Of a DNA stretch of 64,000 bases, positions 44,560-53,600 are shown in pieces. The stretch is from NCBI RefSeq assembly GCF_019711655.1, contig NZ_JAIGNU010000001.1, forward strand, positions 1-64,000, given 5' to 3'. Numbering within the stretch: position 1 is the first letter of the stretch; the number at the start of each line of letters is the position of its first letter. This DNA is from Qipengyuania mesophila. Its GTDB lineage: Bacteria > Pseudomonadota > Alphaproteobacteria > Sphingomonadales > Sphingomonadaceae. The notes under the pieces are model-generated. The model did not search any database. It was not told where the DNA came from and was given only the letters and a program-made list of their open reading frames with translations. The position numbers were made by a program, and so were the translations under genes.

Positions 44560-44838
44560 CTACGAACCGGGAAAGTCGTCACGCGCGGCCAGCGCCTCGA
44601 TCTCGGCCCTCTCTAGCCGGTGGTCGCCGGCCTTCTGGATGACGAAACGATCGCGCTCGGCGGGCGGGTAGGCCATGATCTGCGCGACCATCTCGGCCAG
44701 CGTGCCGCCGCGGACGCCCTTGCCGCCATCGAAAATCCCCTGGCCATCGTCCGATAGATGGATCTCTGCCCGGTCGTCCCAGTCGACGCCGGTGCGGTTC
44801 GTGTCCTCGCCCTTGAAGGTGCTGGGGTGGTCGGTCAT
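44560..44838 (-). CDS. Small conserved-looking protein of unknown function
   Basis: A 92-residue acidic, soluble protein with no signal peptide or membrane segment. It contains WDDRAEIHLSDDGQGIFDGG and a helical C-terminal half (LAEMVAQIMAYPPAERDRF). A GAGAA-type ribosome-binding site precedes the ATG. Codon use matches its neighbours. I do not recognise a family. It lies between lolD and the exported unknown protein on the same strand, 49 bases after lolD. Confidence 0.6.
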   Translation of the reverse strand: MTDHPSTFKGEDTNRTGVDWDDRAEIHLSDDGQGIFDGGKGVRGGTLAEMVAQIMAYPPAERDRFVIQKAGDHRLERAEIEALAARDDFPGS

Positions 44839-44887
44839 GCAAATTTCTCCTTTGCCAGACCAACGTGCGAAACGCGCTCCGGGTCCG

Positions 44888-45574
44888 CTATTCGAGCACG
44901 CCCTCGTGCAGCCGGACCACGCGGTCCATCTTCTGCGCCAGCCGCTCGTTATGGGTCGCGATCAGCGCCGCGCTGCCCTCGCCACGGACCAGCGCGAGGA
45001 ATTCGGCCAGGACCTTGTCCGAGGTCGCTTCGTCGAGATTGCCCGTTGGCTCGTCGGCGAGCACCAAATCGGGCTTGTTGGCGAGCCCGCGGGCGACCGC
45101 CACGCGCTGCTGCTCGCCGCCCGACAGCTGGCTCGGGCGATGGGTCAGACGATGCGACAGCCCCAGCGCGACCAGCAGGTCTTCCGCGCGTCGCTCGGCC
45201 TCGTCGCGAGTCCTGCCGGCAACCAGCTGCGGCAGGACGACATTCTCGCGCGCGTCGAAATCGGGCAGCAAATGGTGAAACTGGTATACGAAGCCGAGAT
45301 GCTCGCGCCGCAACACGGTGCGCGCGCGCGAGTCCGATTTCTCCGCCGAATGGCCGGCGATGACGATCTCGCCGCCGAAACCGCCCTCGAGCAGGCCCAC
45401 CGCCTGCAGCAGCGTCGACTTGCCCGAGCCCGAGGGGCCGAGCAGCGCGACGATTTCGCCCGGGCGGATCGCGAGGTTGACCCCGCGCAGCACGTCGATA
45501 CGTTCGCCGCCCTGTTCGAAGCTGCGCGTCAGGCCCTTGAGTTCGACCACCGGTTTCACGCCGTCGCTATTCAT
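44888..45574 (-). CDS. lolD: Lipoprotein-releasing ABC transporter ATP-binding protein
   Basis: A 228-residue ABC ATPase. Walker A is GPSGSGKST (residues 46-54), the Q-loop is [11 protein letters not shown], which is characteristic of LolD, the signature is LSGGEQQR (about 148) and Walker B is [13 protein letters not shown]. With the adjacent permease it extracts outer-membrane lipoproteins from the inner membrane and passes them to LolA. The start overlaps the permease end by eight bases. Confidence 0.94.
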   Translation of the reverse strand: MNSDGVKPVVELKGLTRSFEQGGERIDVLRGVNLAIRPGEIVALLGPSGSGKSTLLQAVGLLEGGFGGEIVIAGHSAEKSDSRARTVLRREHLGFVYQFHHLLPDFDARENVVLPQLVAGRTRDEAERRAEDLLVALGLSHRLTHRPSQLSGGEQQRVAVARGLANKPDLVLADEPTGNLDEATSDKVLAEFLALVRGEGSAALIATHNERLAQKMDRVVRLHEGVLE

Positions 45575-46808
45575 AGCGCAGCACCTGGACCGGATCGGTA
45601 CTCGCCGCCTTCCACGCCGGGTAGAGCGTGGCGAGGAAGCTGAGCCCCAGCGCGAGCAGCACGATCAACGAGACCTCGCCCGGGTCGATCTTCGACGGGA
45701 TGGTAGTGAGGAAGCGATATTGCGGGTCCCACAGGTTCTGGCCCGTGATCGCGCCGATCGCCTCGACGATCTGCTGCCGCCCGGCGAGGATCAGGAAGCC
45801 CAACACCAGACCCACCGCCGTCCCGATCGCGCCGATCGTGAAGCCGGTGGTGACGAAGATTTTCATCAGGCTCTGCCGTGTCGCGCCCATGGTGCGCATG
45901 ATCGCGATGTCGCGCGTCTTGGCGCGGACCAGCATCACCAGGCTCGAGAGGATGTTGAAGGCGGCGACCAGCACCATGAAGCTGAGCGCGAAGGCCATCG
46001 CCGCGCGCTCGACCTGAAGCGCCTCGAACAGCGTCGCGTTGATCGTCTTCCAGTCGGACACCACCGCCCGTCCCTCGACCGCGCGCTGGACCGGGGCGAG
46101 GATCTCGCCGACCTCGTCGGGGTCCTCGACCGAAACCTCGATCATGCCCACCGAATCGCCGATCATCATCAGTTGCTGCGCGTCCTTCATCGGCATCACG
46201 ACATAGGCGCCGTCGTAATCGTAGATCCCGACCTCGAAGATCGCCGCGACCTCGTAGCCGATCTGGCGCGGGACCGTGCCGAAGGGGGTGGAGCGGCCCT
46301 GCGGATTGATGACGGTGATGGTGTCGCCCACGCGCGCGCCGATGTTCTCCGCCAGGCGGACGCCGATGGCGACCTTGTTCGCCCCCGGCTGGAGCGCGGC
46401 GAAATTCCCGGCGACCGCCTTCTTCGACAGTTCCTGCAGGTCCCCGGCGGTGTTGCCGCGCACGAGGATCGCCTCGACGCGCCCGTTGAAGCTGGTCAGC
46501 AGCGGCTGCTCGATCAGCGGGGTGGCGCGCACAACGCCCGGCGTCGCGCGCACTTCCTCGAGGATATTCTCCCAATCGTCCATCCGCCCGCCATAGGCCT
46601 GGACGATGGCGTGGCCGTTGAGGCCGACGATCTTGTCGAGCAGTTCGGCGCGAAAGCCGTTCATGACGCTCATCACCACCACCAGCATGGCGACCGAGAG
46701 CATCACCACGCCGATCGAGATGCTGGCGACCAGCGCGATGAAGGCCTCGCCCTTGCCCGGAAGCAGGTAGCGCTTGGCGATCGTCCATTCGAAGGGGGAA
46801 AGGATCAA
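45567..46808 (-). CDS. Lipoprotein-releasing ABC transporter permease (LolC/E family)
   Basis: A 413-residue permease. A cytoplasmic N-terminus ([18 protein letters not shown]) leads into the first membrane helix (about 25-48); a large periplasmic MacB-like domain follows (about 50-260), then three C-terminal helices. Only one permease gene accompanies lolD here, so it may be the single LolF-type subunit found in many alphaproteobacteria, working as a homodimer; LolC or LolE with a partner elsewhere cannot be excluded. It is divergent from purF across 171 bases. Confidence 0.93.
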   Translation of the reverse strand: MILSPFEWTIAKRYLLPGKGEAFIALVASISIGVVMLSVAMLVVVMSVMNGFRAELLDKIVGLNGHAIVQAYGGRMDDWENILEEVRATPGVVRATPLIEQPLLTSFNGRVEAILVRGNTAGDLQELSKKAVAGNFAALQPGANKVAIGVRLAENIGARVGDTITVINPQGRSTPFGTVPRQIGYEVAAIFEVGIYDYDGAYVVMPMKDAQQLMMIGDSVGMIEVSVEDPDEVGEILAPVQRAVEGRAVVSDWKTINATLFEALQVERAAMAFALSFMVLVAAFNILSSLVMLVRAKTRDIAIMRTMGATRQSLMKIFVTTGFTIGAIGTAVGLVLGFLILAGRQQIVEAIGAITGQNLWDPQYRFLTTIPSKIDPGEVSLIVLLALGLSFLATLYPAWKAASTDPVQVLRYE

Positions 46809-46979
46809 GGCGGCCCTTGCAGGTGACTATTGCTTGGATGCGCGTGTAGGCAGCTAGGGCCTGCCGCGCAATGAAATCGTGTTTACGCGGGGTCGGTCCG
46901 TCTCACTACCCTTGTAATCGGAGCGTAACATCGCCATTGGGGCGCGCATCCCGATCAGCCGCGGCGGACAGGCCTTTCG
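46809..46979. promoter_or_regulatory. Divergent intergenic region lol operon/purF
   Basis: Starts diverge on both sides, so promoters for the lolE-type permease/lolD pair and for purF must lie here. I see no confident sigma-70 boxes and no obvious PurR-like palindrome. A short AT-richer tract with TTGTAATC lies near 46912-46920. Confidence 0.3.
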
Positions 46980-48452
46980 ATGAACCTCACCCACCCGTTT
47001 CTCGACGAGGATGGCGACAAGCTGCGCGAAGAGTGCGGCGTGTTCGGCGCGATCAACGCGTCCGATGCTGCGGCAGTGACCGCGCTCGGCCTCCACGCGC
47101 TCCAGCATCGCGGGCAGGAAGCCGCGGGCATCACCAGCTTCGACGGCGCCGAGTTCTTCACCCGCCGCGGGCTCGGCCACGTCGCGGAGAATTTCTCGTC
47201 GCAGGAAGCGATCGCCGAACTCCCTGGCACGATGGCTGCGGGCCATGTGCGCTATTCGACCACCGGCGGCTCGGGCCTGCGCAACGTCCAGCCGCTCTAT
47301 GCCGATCTCGCCAGCGGCGGCTTCGCGGTCGCGCACAACGGGAATATCTCGAACGCCGGCATGCTGCGCGAGGACCTCGTGCGGCGCGGCTCGATCTTCC
47401 AGTCGACCAGCGACACCGAGGTCATCATCCACCTCGTCGCGACCAGCCGCTATCCCACGATCATGGACCGCCTGATCGACGCGCTGCGCCTGCTCGAAGG
47501 CGCCTATGCGTTGATCGTGATGACGCCCGAGGGCATGATCGCCTGCCGCGACCCGATGGGCATCCGTCCGCTGCAGATGGGCCGCATCGGCGATGCCACC
47601 GTCTTCGCCTCCGAAACCGTCGCCTTCGACGTGGTCGGCGCACAATTCGTCCGCCAGGTCGAGCCGGGCGAGGTGATCAAGGTCGATTTCGACGGCAATG
47701 TCGATTCGCTCCACCCCTTCGGCGACCACGCACCGCGCCCCTGCATCTTCGAACACGTCTATTTCAGCCGCCCCGATTCGGTCTTCGACGGACGCAGCAT
47801 CTACGAAGCGCGCAAGGCGATCGGCGCCGAACTCGCGCGCGAGAAGCCGGTCGAGGCCGACCTCGTCATACCCGTGCCCGACAGCGGCGTGCCCGCTGCG
47901 ATCGGCTATGCGCAGGAATCGGGCATTCCCTTCGAGCTCGGCATCATCCGCTCGCACTATGTCGGGCGCACCTTCATCCAGCCGAGCGACGGCGCGCGCC
48001 ATGCCGGCGTCAAGCGCAAGCACAACGCCAACCGCGCGCTGGTCGAGGGCAAGCGCATCGTCCTCATCGACGACAGCATCGTGCGCGGCACCACCAGCAT
48101 GCAGATCGTCGAGATGATGCGCGACGCCGGTGCGACCGAAGTCCATTTCCGCGTCGCCAGCCCGCCGACCGCACACAGCTGCTTCTACGGCGTCGACACG
48201 CCCGAGCGCAGCAAGCTGCTCGCCGCGCGGATGGACGTCGAACCGATGCGCGAATTCATCAAGGCCGACAGCCTCGCCTTCGTCTCGATCGACGGGCTCT
48301 ATCGCGCGGTTGGCGAAAAGCCGCGCAATTCGGCCTGCCCGCAATTCTGCGACGCCTGCTTCACCGGGGACTACCCCACCTCGCTGACCGATCTCGGACG
48401 GCGCGACGACAAGCAGGAACAACTCGCCTTTCCTTCCGAACAGGTCGCTTGA
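46980..48452 (+). CDS. purF: Amidophosphoribosyltransferase
   Basis: A 490-residue PurF catalysing the first committed step of purine synthesis. A short propeptide precedes Cys19 (EECGVFGA), the glutaminase nucleophile exposed by processing. The PRPP loop is VVLIDDSIVRGTTS near residue 360, and the C-terminal cysteines (CPQFCDACFTGDYP) indicate the Bacillus-type enzyme with a 4Fe-4S cluster. LGLHALQHRGQE is also conserved. The stop and the next start share TGATG. Confidence 0.97.
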   Translation: MNLTHPFLDEDGDKLREECGVFGAINASDAAAVTALGLHALQHRGQEAAGITSFDGAEFFTRRGLGHVAENFSSQEAIAELPGTMAAGHVRYSTTGGSGLRNVQPLYADLASGGFAVAHNGNISNAGMLREDLVRRGSIFQSTSDTEVIIHLVATSRYPTIMDRLIDALRLLEGAYALIVMTPEGMIACRDPMGIRPLQMGRIGDATVFASETVAFDVVGAQFVRQVEPGEVIKVDFDGNVDSLHPFGDHAPRPCIFEHVYFSRPDSVFDGRSIYEARKAIGAELAREKPVEADLVIPVPDSGVPAAIGYAQESGIPFELGIIRSHYVGRTFIQPSDGARHAGVKRKHNANRALVEGKRIVLIDDSIVRGTTSMQIVEMMRDAGATEVHFRVASPPTAHSCFYGVDTPERSKLLAARMDVEPMREFIKADSLAFVSIDGLYRAVGEKPRNSACPQFCDACFTGDYPTSLTDLGRRDDKQEQLAFPSEQVA

Positions 48453-49162
48453 TGACACAACCGCTCGACAACCGCCTCGCCCTCGTCACCGGGGCGAGCC
48501 AGGGGATCGGTGCTGCCACCGCGAAAGCGCTAGCCGCGGCGGGCGCACATGTGGTGCTGACCGGCCGCGACGTCCGCGCGCTCGAAGCGGTCGAGGATGC
48601 GATCCACGATGCCGGCGGCGCCTCGACCATCGCGCCGGTCGACCTCTCCGAGAGCGATGGCATCGCGCGCCTAGCGGCAGCCATCGGCGGACGCTGGGAC
48701 AAGCTCGATTATCTCGTCATTTCCGCAGCCTATCTGCCCATGCTCACCCCGGTTACGCAGATCGACGGCAAGCAGTTGAGCCAGGCGCTGACGGTCAATT
48801 TCCTCGCCACGCAGGCGTTGCTGGCCAATTTCGACCCGCTGCTCAAGCGCGCCGACGCCGGCCGCGTGATCGGCCTCACCAGCAGCGTCGGCGGCAGGCC
48901 GCGCGCCTATTGGTCGGCCTATGGTGCGACCAAGGCGGCGTTCGACAATCTGCTCGAAAGCTATGCGCAGGAGGTCGAGAAGATCTCCAAGGTCCGCGTG
49001 GCGCTGGTCGATCCCGGCGCGACCCGCACCGCGATGCGCGCCAAGGCCTATCCCGGCGAGGACCCGGCGACGGTCAAGCCGCCCGAAGATGTCGCCGACC
49101 GTCTGGTCGAGCTGCTGGTTAACGATTTCGACGGCTTTCACCGAGAGCGCGTCGAAACGTGA
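48452..49162 (+). CDS. SDR family oxidoreductase
   Basis: A 236-residue short-chain dehydrogenase. The cofactor motif is TGASQGIGAAT (about residues 14-24), an NxAG-like strand reads VISAAYLP, and the catalytic Ser/Tyr/Lys set is in LTSSVGG and YGATKAA. YciK-like enzymes have a similar layout and commonly follow purF in this group. The substrate is unknown. The one-base TGATG overlap suggests co-translation with purF. Confidence 0.88.
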   Translation: MTQPLDNRLALVTGASQGIGAATAKALAAAGAHVVLTGRDVRALEAVEDAIHDAGGASTIAPVDLSESDGIARLAAAIGGRWDKLDYLVISAAYLPMLTPVTQIDGKQLSQALTVNFLATQALLANFDPLLKRADAGRVIGLTSSVGGRPRAYWSAYGATKAAFDNLLESYAQEVEKISKVRVALVDPGATRTAMRAKAYPGEDPATVKPPEDVADRLVELLVNDFDGFHRERVET

Positions 49163-49217
49163 GTTAACCACAACCGTCCATTCCCGTGAAACCACTCGGG
49201 GCGATAATTCCGCCTTG

Positions 49218-49236
49218 CCCGCGCGCCATGCGCGGG
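49218..49236 (+). terminator. Candidate hairpin after purF-SDR unit
   Basis: CCCGCGC and GCGCGGG form a perfect 7-bp stem with a five-base loop, 56 bases after the SDR stop and before the PilZ gene. There is no T-tract, so it is either a weak terminator or a leader structure of the PilZ mRNA. Confidence 0.3.
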
Positions 49237-49272
49237 AAAGTCGCACCGAATGGACCAAGGAGGCGTGGTGAG

Positions 49273-49620
49273 ATGATCCACCAGTCGCAAGACCGCTACA
49301 CGCTTGCCGCGCAGGAAGATCGCTGCGCCCCGCGGACCAAGCTGACCATTCCCGCGCAATTGCGCGCCAGTGGTGGCCGCGCCTTCCAGACCGTGGTCCA
49401 CGACTTGTCGATCTCGGGCTTTTCGGCCGCGGCGATCAACCGCATGCACGAAGGCCAGCTCTGCTGGCTCACCCTGCCCGGCCTCGAATCGCTCCAGGCG
49501 CAGGTGGTGTGGTGGGAAGAATGCTTGGTCGGCTGCGCCTTCAGCGAGCTGCTGAGCCCCTTCGTCCACGAATCGATCCTGTCGCGCTACGGCGCCGCGG
49601 ACATCCCCCGCCCCTATTGA
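49273..49620 (+). CDS. PilZ domain-containing protein
   Basis: A 115-residue single-domain PilZ protein. The c-di-GMP-binding signature is intact: RxxxR as RCAPR near residue 17 and the D/NxSxxG motif as DLSISGF near residue 46. VVWWEECLVGCAF forms the last strands. It would sense cyclic di-GMP in the cytoplasm and may modulate motility or exopolysaccharide output; a link to the XrtA locus is speculation. The AAGGAGG ribosome-binding site nine bases before ATG 49273 decides the start. Confidence 0.88.
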   Translation: MIHQSQDRYTLAAQEDRCAPRTKLTIPAQLRASGGRAFQTVVHDLSISGFSAAAINRMHEGQLCWLTLPGLESLQAQVVWWEECLVGCAFSELLSPFVHESILSRYGAADIPRPY

Positions 49621-49631
49621 GTCGAACCGGC

Positions 49632-49654
49632 GGAGGGGCAGCGCTGCCCCCTCC
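49632..49654. terminator. Candidate bidirectional terminator between PilZ gene and serine hydrolase
   Basis: GGGGCAGCGCTGCCCC at 49635-49650 is a perfect 16-base palindrome centred between two convergent stops. It shares the 11-mer CGGAGGGGCAG with the repeat left of the DUF559 gene and may be a relic of the same element. It lacks a T-tract. Confidence 0.4.
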
Positions 49655-49660
49655 CCCGAA

Positions 49661-50869
49661 TCAATCGTCGAGTGCGGCCACCAGCTTGCCGACCAGCGTG
49701 CGGAACCCGTCGCGGTTCGTGCGGCTGGTGGCGGTTTCCCAATTGCTGACCACCGCGACCACCAGGCGTTCCTCAGGCACGATCGTGATCGCCTGGCCGA
49801 AGATACCCTGCGCGCCGTAGGTGGCTCCGGGATAGGTCCACCACTGGTAGCCGTAGCCGAAGCCCGGCGCTTCGGGGGCGAAGTCCACCAGCGGGGACCC
49901 GGCAGTGGCGAACCAGCCGTCGGGCACCACGCCCTTGCCGCCTTCGAGCGCGAACTGGCCCATCCGCGCATAGTCCGACAGCCGCAGCGAGAGGCAGCAG
50001 CCGCCGATATTGCCGCCGGTCAGGTCCTGCATCCAGAACAGCCCGCCCTCGAAGCCCGCGGGCTCGACGATCTTTTCCGCGGCATAGGCGGCGAGCGACT
50101 TGCCCGTGGCCTGTTCGACGATCAGGCCGAGAAGATTGGTCTCGAGTGTCTTGTAGACCCATTTGGTCCCGGCCGGGGCCTCGCGCTTCAACGTACGCGC
50201 ATAGGTCACCGCCTGCGATTCGCCCGCGACCGGCGCGATCGCGAGCATCTTGGCGACGTCGCTGTCGGGGTCGGTGTAGTCCTCGTTCCACGCCACGCCC
50301 GAGGTCATGGTGGCGACCTGGCCGACGGTGACGCCGTCATAGGCGGTGCCCGCGAGCGCGGGGACGATCTCGGTGACCGGCGTGTCGACGCCGGCGATCT
50401 TGCCATCGGCGATCGCCGCACCGAGCAGCGTCGAGGTGAAGCTCTTGGCGACCGAGAAGCTGGTCCAGCGATCGGTCGGCGCGAGGCCGAGGCCATAGTC
50501 CTCGAACATCACCTTGCCGTCCTTGAGCACCATCAGCCCGGCGGCATGCGTTTCGGCCATATAGTCGCGGATCTGGGCTTGCAGTTCGGCAGGGAGCACG
50601 TCTGCGCTGCGCGGCAGTTCGCGCACCGGATTGGCGGGTGCGACTTCGAGCCCCGGAAACAGACCTTCCATGTCGCGGAATGCGGCCGAACGGCGCGCGT
50701 CGTTCCAGAACAGGATCGAATCGCCCGGATCCATGCTCGCCATCTGTTCGGGCATGGACTGGGTGACCGCCGGGATGGCAGGCGCAACCGGCGCGCTCTC
50801 GACCGTGTCATAGGTGCTCGCGCAGCCGGCGAGCGCCAGCGCCGCCGTCGAAATCCAAAGCCCGCGCAT
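49661..50869 (-). CDS. Serine hydrolase (class C beta-lactamase-related), lipoprotein
   Basis: A 402-residue penicillin-binding-like esterase. A lipoprotein signal (LWISTAALALAGC) ends in a lipobox. The catalytic SxxK motif is FSVAKSFTS near residue 150, and SGVAWNEDYTDPDSD is typical of the EstB/6-aminohexanoate-dimer-hydrolase-like branch. The substrate is not predictable; beta-lactam hydrolysis is not implied. Two ATGs are possible: 50869 has the GGGAG ribosome-binding site at ideal distance, while 50875 gives an ATGA overlap with cfa. Confidence 0.86.
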   Translation of the reverse strand: MRGLWISTAALALAGCASTYDTVESAPVAPAIPAVTQSMPEQMASMDPGDSILFWNDARRSAAFRDMEGLFPGLEVAPANPVRELPRSADVLPAELQAQIRDYMAETHAAGLMVLKDGKVMFEDYGLGLAPTDRWTSFSVAKSFTSTLLGAAIADGKIAGVDTPVTEIVPALAGTAYDGVTVGQVATMTSGVAWNEDYTDPDSDVAKMLAIAPVAGESQAVTYARTLKREAPAGTKWVYKTLETNLLGLIVEQATGKSLAAYAAEKIVEPAGFEGGLFWMQDLTGGNIGGCCLSLRLSDYARMGQFALEGGKGVVPDGWFATAGSPLVDFAPEAPGFGYGYQWWTYPGATYGAQGIFGQAITIVPEERLVVAVVSNWETATSRTNRDGFRTLVGKLVAALDD

Positions 50870-50871
50870 CC

Positions 50872-52116
50872 TCATTCTCCCTGTTTCACCAGCGTGACCT
50901 GGTGGACGTCGATCCCGCCGCCGCGGAACCCACCCTCGCAATACATCAGATAATAGCGCCACAGATTGCAGAAGCGCTCATCGAAACCCGCCGGCAGGCG
51001 GCCTGCGGCCTCTGCCGCATCGAAACGCGTCCGCCAAGCCTCGAGCGTTGCGGCATAGTCGAGCCCGAAATCGCGCTGGTCCTGCCAGGCGAGCCCGCGC
51101 TCCTCCGCCAGCCGTCGGAATTCGCTGGTGCGGATCAGCAGGCCGCCGGGAAAGACATAGGCCTGGATGAAATCGGCGCTCTGCGCATAGGCCTCGAACA
51201 GCTCGTCGCGCATGGAGATATACTGGATCGCGGCGCGCCCGCCCGGCTTCAGATTGCGCGCGATGCAGTCCATGAAGGTCGGCCAGTATTCGCGCCCCAG
51301 CGCCTCGACCATCTCGACGCTGACGATGGCATCGAACTGGCCCGAGCAGTCGCGATAGTCCTGCTTGCGGAATTCCACCCCGGCACCGTGCCGCTCGCGC
51401 GCCCAGGCCAGCTGGGCATCGGACAGGCTGATCGCGGTGACCCGGCTGCCGCGCGCGGCGAGATCGCCCGCCAGCCCGCCCCAACCGCAACCGATTTCGA
51501 GCACGGTCTCGGCATCTCCGATACGCGTAGCCAGCGCCGCCCACTTGCGCCTTTGCGCCGCCTCGAGCCCGTCCTCGCCGACCTCCAGCGCGGAGGAATA
51601 GCTCATCGTCGGGTCGAGCCAGGCGGCGTAGAAATCATTGCCGAGGTCGTAATGCGCGGCGATGTTCTTCTGTGCGCCCGCCGGCGTGTTGCGGTTGAGC
51701 CAGTGGGCGAAGCGCGCGGCGAGACGGAAGGGCCCGCGCGCGCGTCCGGTGTCGCCCAGTTCCTCGCCATTGGCCATGAATAGCGCGAACAGCGGAACCG
51801 GGTCCGGACTGGCCCATTCGCCCGCTTCCCAGGCCTGGTACCAGCCGATCGAGCCATTCGTCGCGAGCCGCAGCAGCGCGGTCCAGCTGCGCAGGTCGAC
51901 CGTGCACTCGAAGCCCGGCGCGCGTCCGCCGAGCGTTCGCGTGGTCCCGTCGGGCAGCCGCGCATGGATCGTCCCCCGCACCAGCGCGGCGTCGATGCGA
52001 TCGAGGATCTTGCCGAAGCCGGGCGCTACCAGGCGCGCGAACAGGCCCGGCTTGCGGGCGAAGCGCCGGGCACCGGCGAGCAGGCCGCCGCCACGCGAGG
52101 AAGTCGGCATGTCCAT
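50872..52116 (-). CDS. cfa: Cyclopropane-fatty-acyl-phospholipid synthase family protein
   Basis: A 414-residue SAM-dependent enzyme. AHYDLGNDFYAAWLDPTMSYSSA and the SAM motif VLEIGCGWGGLAGDLA (about residue 200) are hallmarks, with QYISMRDELFEAY and YVFPGGLL downstream. It adds a methylene bridge to unsaturated acyl chains of membrane phospholipids. Related methyltransferases share this signature, so exact chemistry is likely but not certain. It lies 51 bases downstream of the photolyase gene. Confidence 0.9.
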   Translation of the reverse strand: MDMPTSSRGGGLLAGARRFARKPGLFARLVAPGFGKILDRIDAALVRGTIHARLPDGTTRTLGGRAPGFECTVDLRSWTALLRLATNGSIGWYQAWEAGEWASPDPVPLFALFMANGEELGDTGRARGPFRLAARFAHWLNRNTPAGAQKNIAAHYDLGNDFYAAWLDPTMSYSSALEVGEDGLEAAQRRKWAALATRIGDAETVLEIGCGWGGLAGDLAARGSRVTAISLSDAQLAWARERHGAGVEFRKQDYRDCSGQFDAIVSVEMVEALGREYWPTFMDCIARNLKPGGRAAIQYISMRDELFEAYAQSADFIQAYVFPGGLLIRTSEFRRLAEERGLAWQDQRDFGLDYAATLEAWRTRFDAAEAAGRLPAGFDERFCNLWRYYLMYCEGGFRGGGIDVHQVTLVKQGE

Positions 52117-52167
52117 CGGTCACGGTATGACTCGACCGGGCGTCGCGCTCAAGCGCCTTGCCGCTGG

Positions 52168-53559
52168 TCACTTCGCAGACCGGTATGCCTCCAGCGCGCG
52201 CTCGCGGGCCTCCTTGTGGCCGATCATCTTGGCCGGATAGGCGCCGCGCTTCGCGTCGGGCGGGTCGTGGATCTCGGCATCGGACAGGTCGGCCAGCTCG
52301 GGCACATAGGTGCGGATATAGTCCGCCGCATCGAACTTCTCGCTCTGGCTTAAGGGCGCCATGATCCGCACGAACATATTGCTGTCGACTCCGGTGCCGC
52401 TGATCCACTGCCAGTTGACGCCGTTGTTGCCGTAATCGGCATCGACCAAAGTGTCCCAGAACCATTGCTCGCCGTGGCGCCAGTCGATCAGCAAATGCTT
52501 CACGAGGAAACTCGCCGCGATCATCCGCACGCGGTTGTGCATCCAGCCGGTCTGCCACAGCTGGCGCATCCCGGCATCGACTATGGGGTAGCCGGTCATA
52601 CCCTTCTGCCAGCACTCCAGGTCCGCGCGGATCAGGTGCCCGGCATCGGGATTGCGCCACAGCTTGCGCTCGTCGTAATCGCGATAGGATTTGCGCGGAT
52701 AATCGGGGAACTGGTCGATCACGTTCTGCGCATAATCGCGCCAGATCAGCTCCTTGGCGAAGGTGCGCCAGCCCTCGCTGCGCTTGTCCTTCAGCTTGTG
52801 CCACACCTGCGCGGGGCTGATTTCGCCCCAGTGAAGATGCGGCGAGAGGCGCGAGGTCACGTCCTGTGAAGGCAGGTTGCGGCCCTCGTCGTATGCGCCG
52901 ACCTCGTGAGCCCACCAGTCGAGCCGTTCCTGCGCCGCGGCCTCGCCGAAGTCCCAGAATGCACGGATACCGCCCGCCCAGTCGGGGCTGGTCGGCAGCA
53001 GGCCCCAGTCGGCGAGATCGTCGCTCTCGGGCCAGCTATCGGGCGAATGGATCGTCTCGGGATCGGGCAGCGGGTCGCGCGGCGGCATGCAATCGAGCAT
53101 CGCCTTCGAGAAGGGCGTGTAGATCTTGTAGGGATCGCCCGATCCGGTCGTGACACTGCCCGGCGGGAGCAGGTAGTTGCCGTCGTAGAGGCACAGCTTG
53201 CACGCATCCCCCAGCGCATCGCGCAGTTCGTCCTCGGCATGCTTCCACCACGGCTCGTAATGGCGCAGCGCGTGGATGCACCCTGCCCCGATTTCGTGTG
53301 CCAGCGCGGCAAGCACTTGCGGCGCGTCGCCCTTGCGCAAGACGATGCGCGAATGGCGGCTGCCGAGCGTTTTGCCGAGGCTCTCGAGCGAATGGTGCAG
53401 CCACACGCGCGAGGCCCCACGATAGGCATGGTCGCCCGCGCGCTCGTCGTCGAGCACATAGACCGGGATTACCGGGCCGAGCTTCGCGGCGGCATGGAAG
53501 GCGGGCTGGTCGGCCAGTCGCAAATCGCGCCGCAACCAGACGATCTGGGGTGAACTCAT
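52168..53559 (-). CDS. phrB: Deoxyribodipyrimidine photo-lyase
   Basis: A 463-residue DNA photolyase repairing cyclobutane pyrimidine dimers with blue light. The N-terminal antenna domain begins IVWLRRDLRLADQPAF. The FAD domain shows DAGMRQLWQTGWMHNRVRM and DWRHGEQWFWDTLVDADYG, then NNGVNWQWISG. ATG 53559 (MSSPQIVWLRR) is preferred over an in-frame GTG at 53565. It is divergent from the PAP2 gene. Confidence 0.95.
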   Translation of the reverse strand: MSSPQIVWLRRDLRLADQPAFHAAAKLGPVIPVYVLDDERAGDHAYRGASRVWLHHSLESLGKTLGSRHSRIVLRKGDAPQVLAALAHEIGAGCIHALRHYEPWWKHAEDELRDALGDACKLCLYDGNYLLPPGSVTTGSGDPYKIYTPFSKAMLDCMPPRDPLPDPETIHSPDSWPESDDLADWGLLPTSPDWAGGIRAFWDFGEAAAQERLDWWAHEVGAYDEGRNLPSQDVTSRLSPHLHWGEISPAQVWHKLKDKRSEGWRTFAKELIWRDYAQNVIDQFPDYPRKSYRDYDERKLWRNPDAGHLIRADLECWQKGMTGYPIVDAGMRQLWQTGWMHNRVRMIAASFLVKHLLIDWRHGEQWFWDTLVDADYGNNGVNWQWISGTGVDSNMFVRIMAPLSQSEKFDAADYIRTYVPELADLSDAEIHDPPDAKRGAYPAKMIGHKEARERALEAYRSAK

Positions 53560-53600
53560 GCGCACGGAACGGAAAGGCCATCGCGAATGTTCCCCCTGTC

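Noticed and set aside
49661..50869. Serine hydrolase as a beta-lactamase resistance gene
   Set aside because: It has the SxxK motif but also the WNEDYTDPDSD pattern of the EstB-like branch, and no resistance context; antibiotic hydrolysis is not supported.
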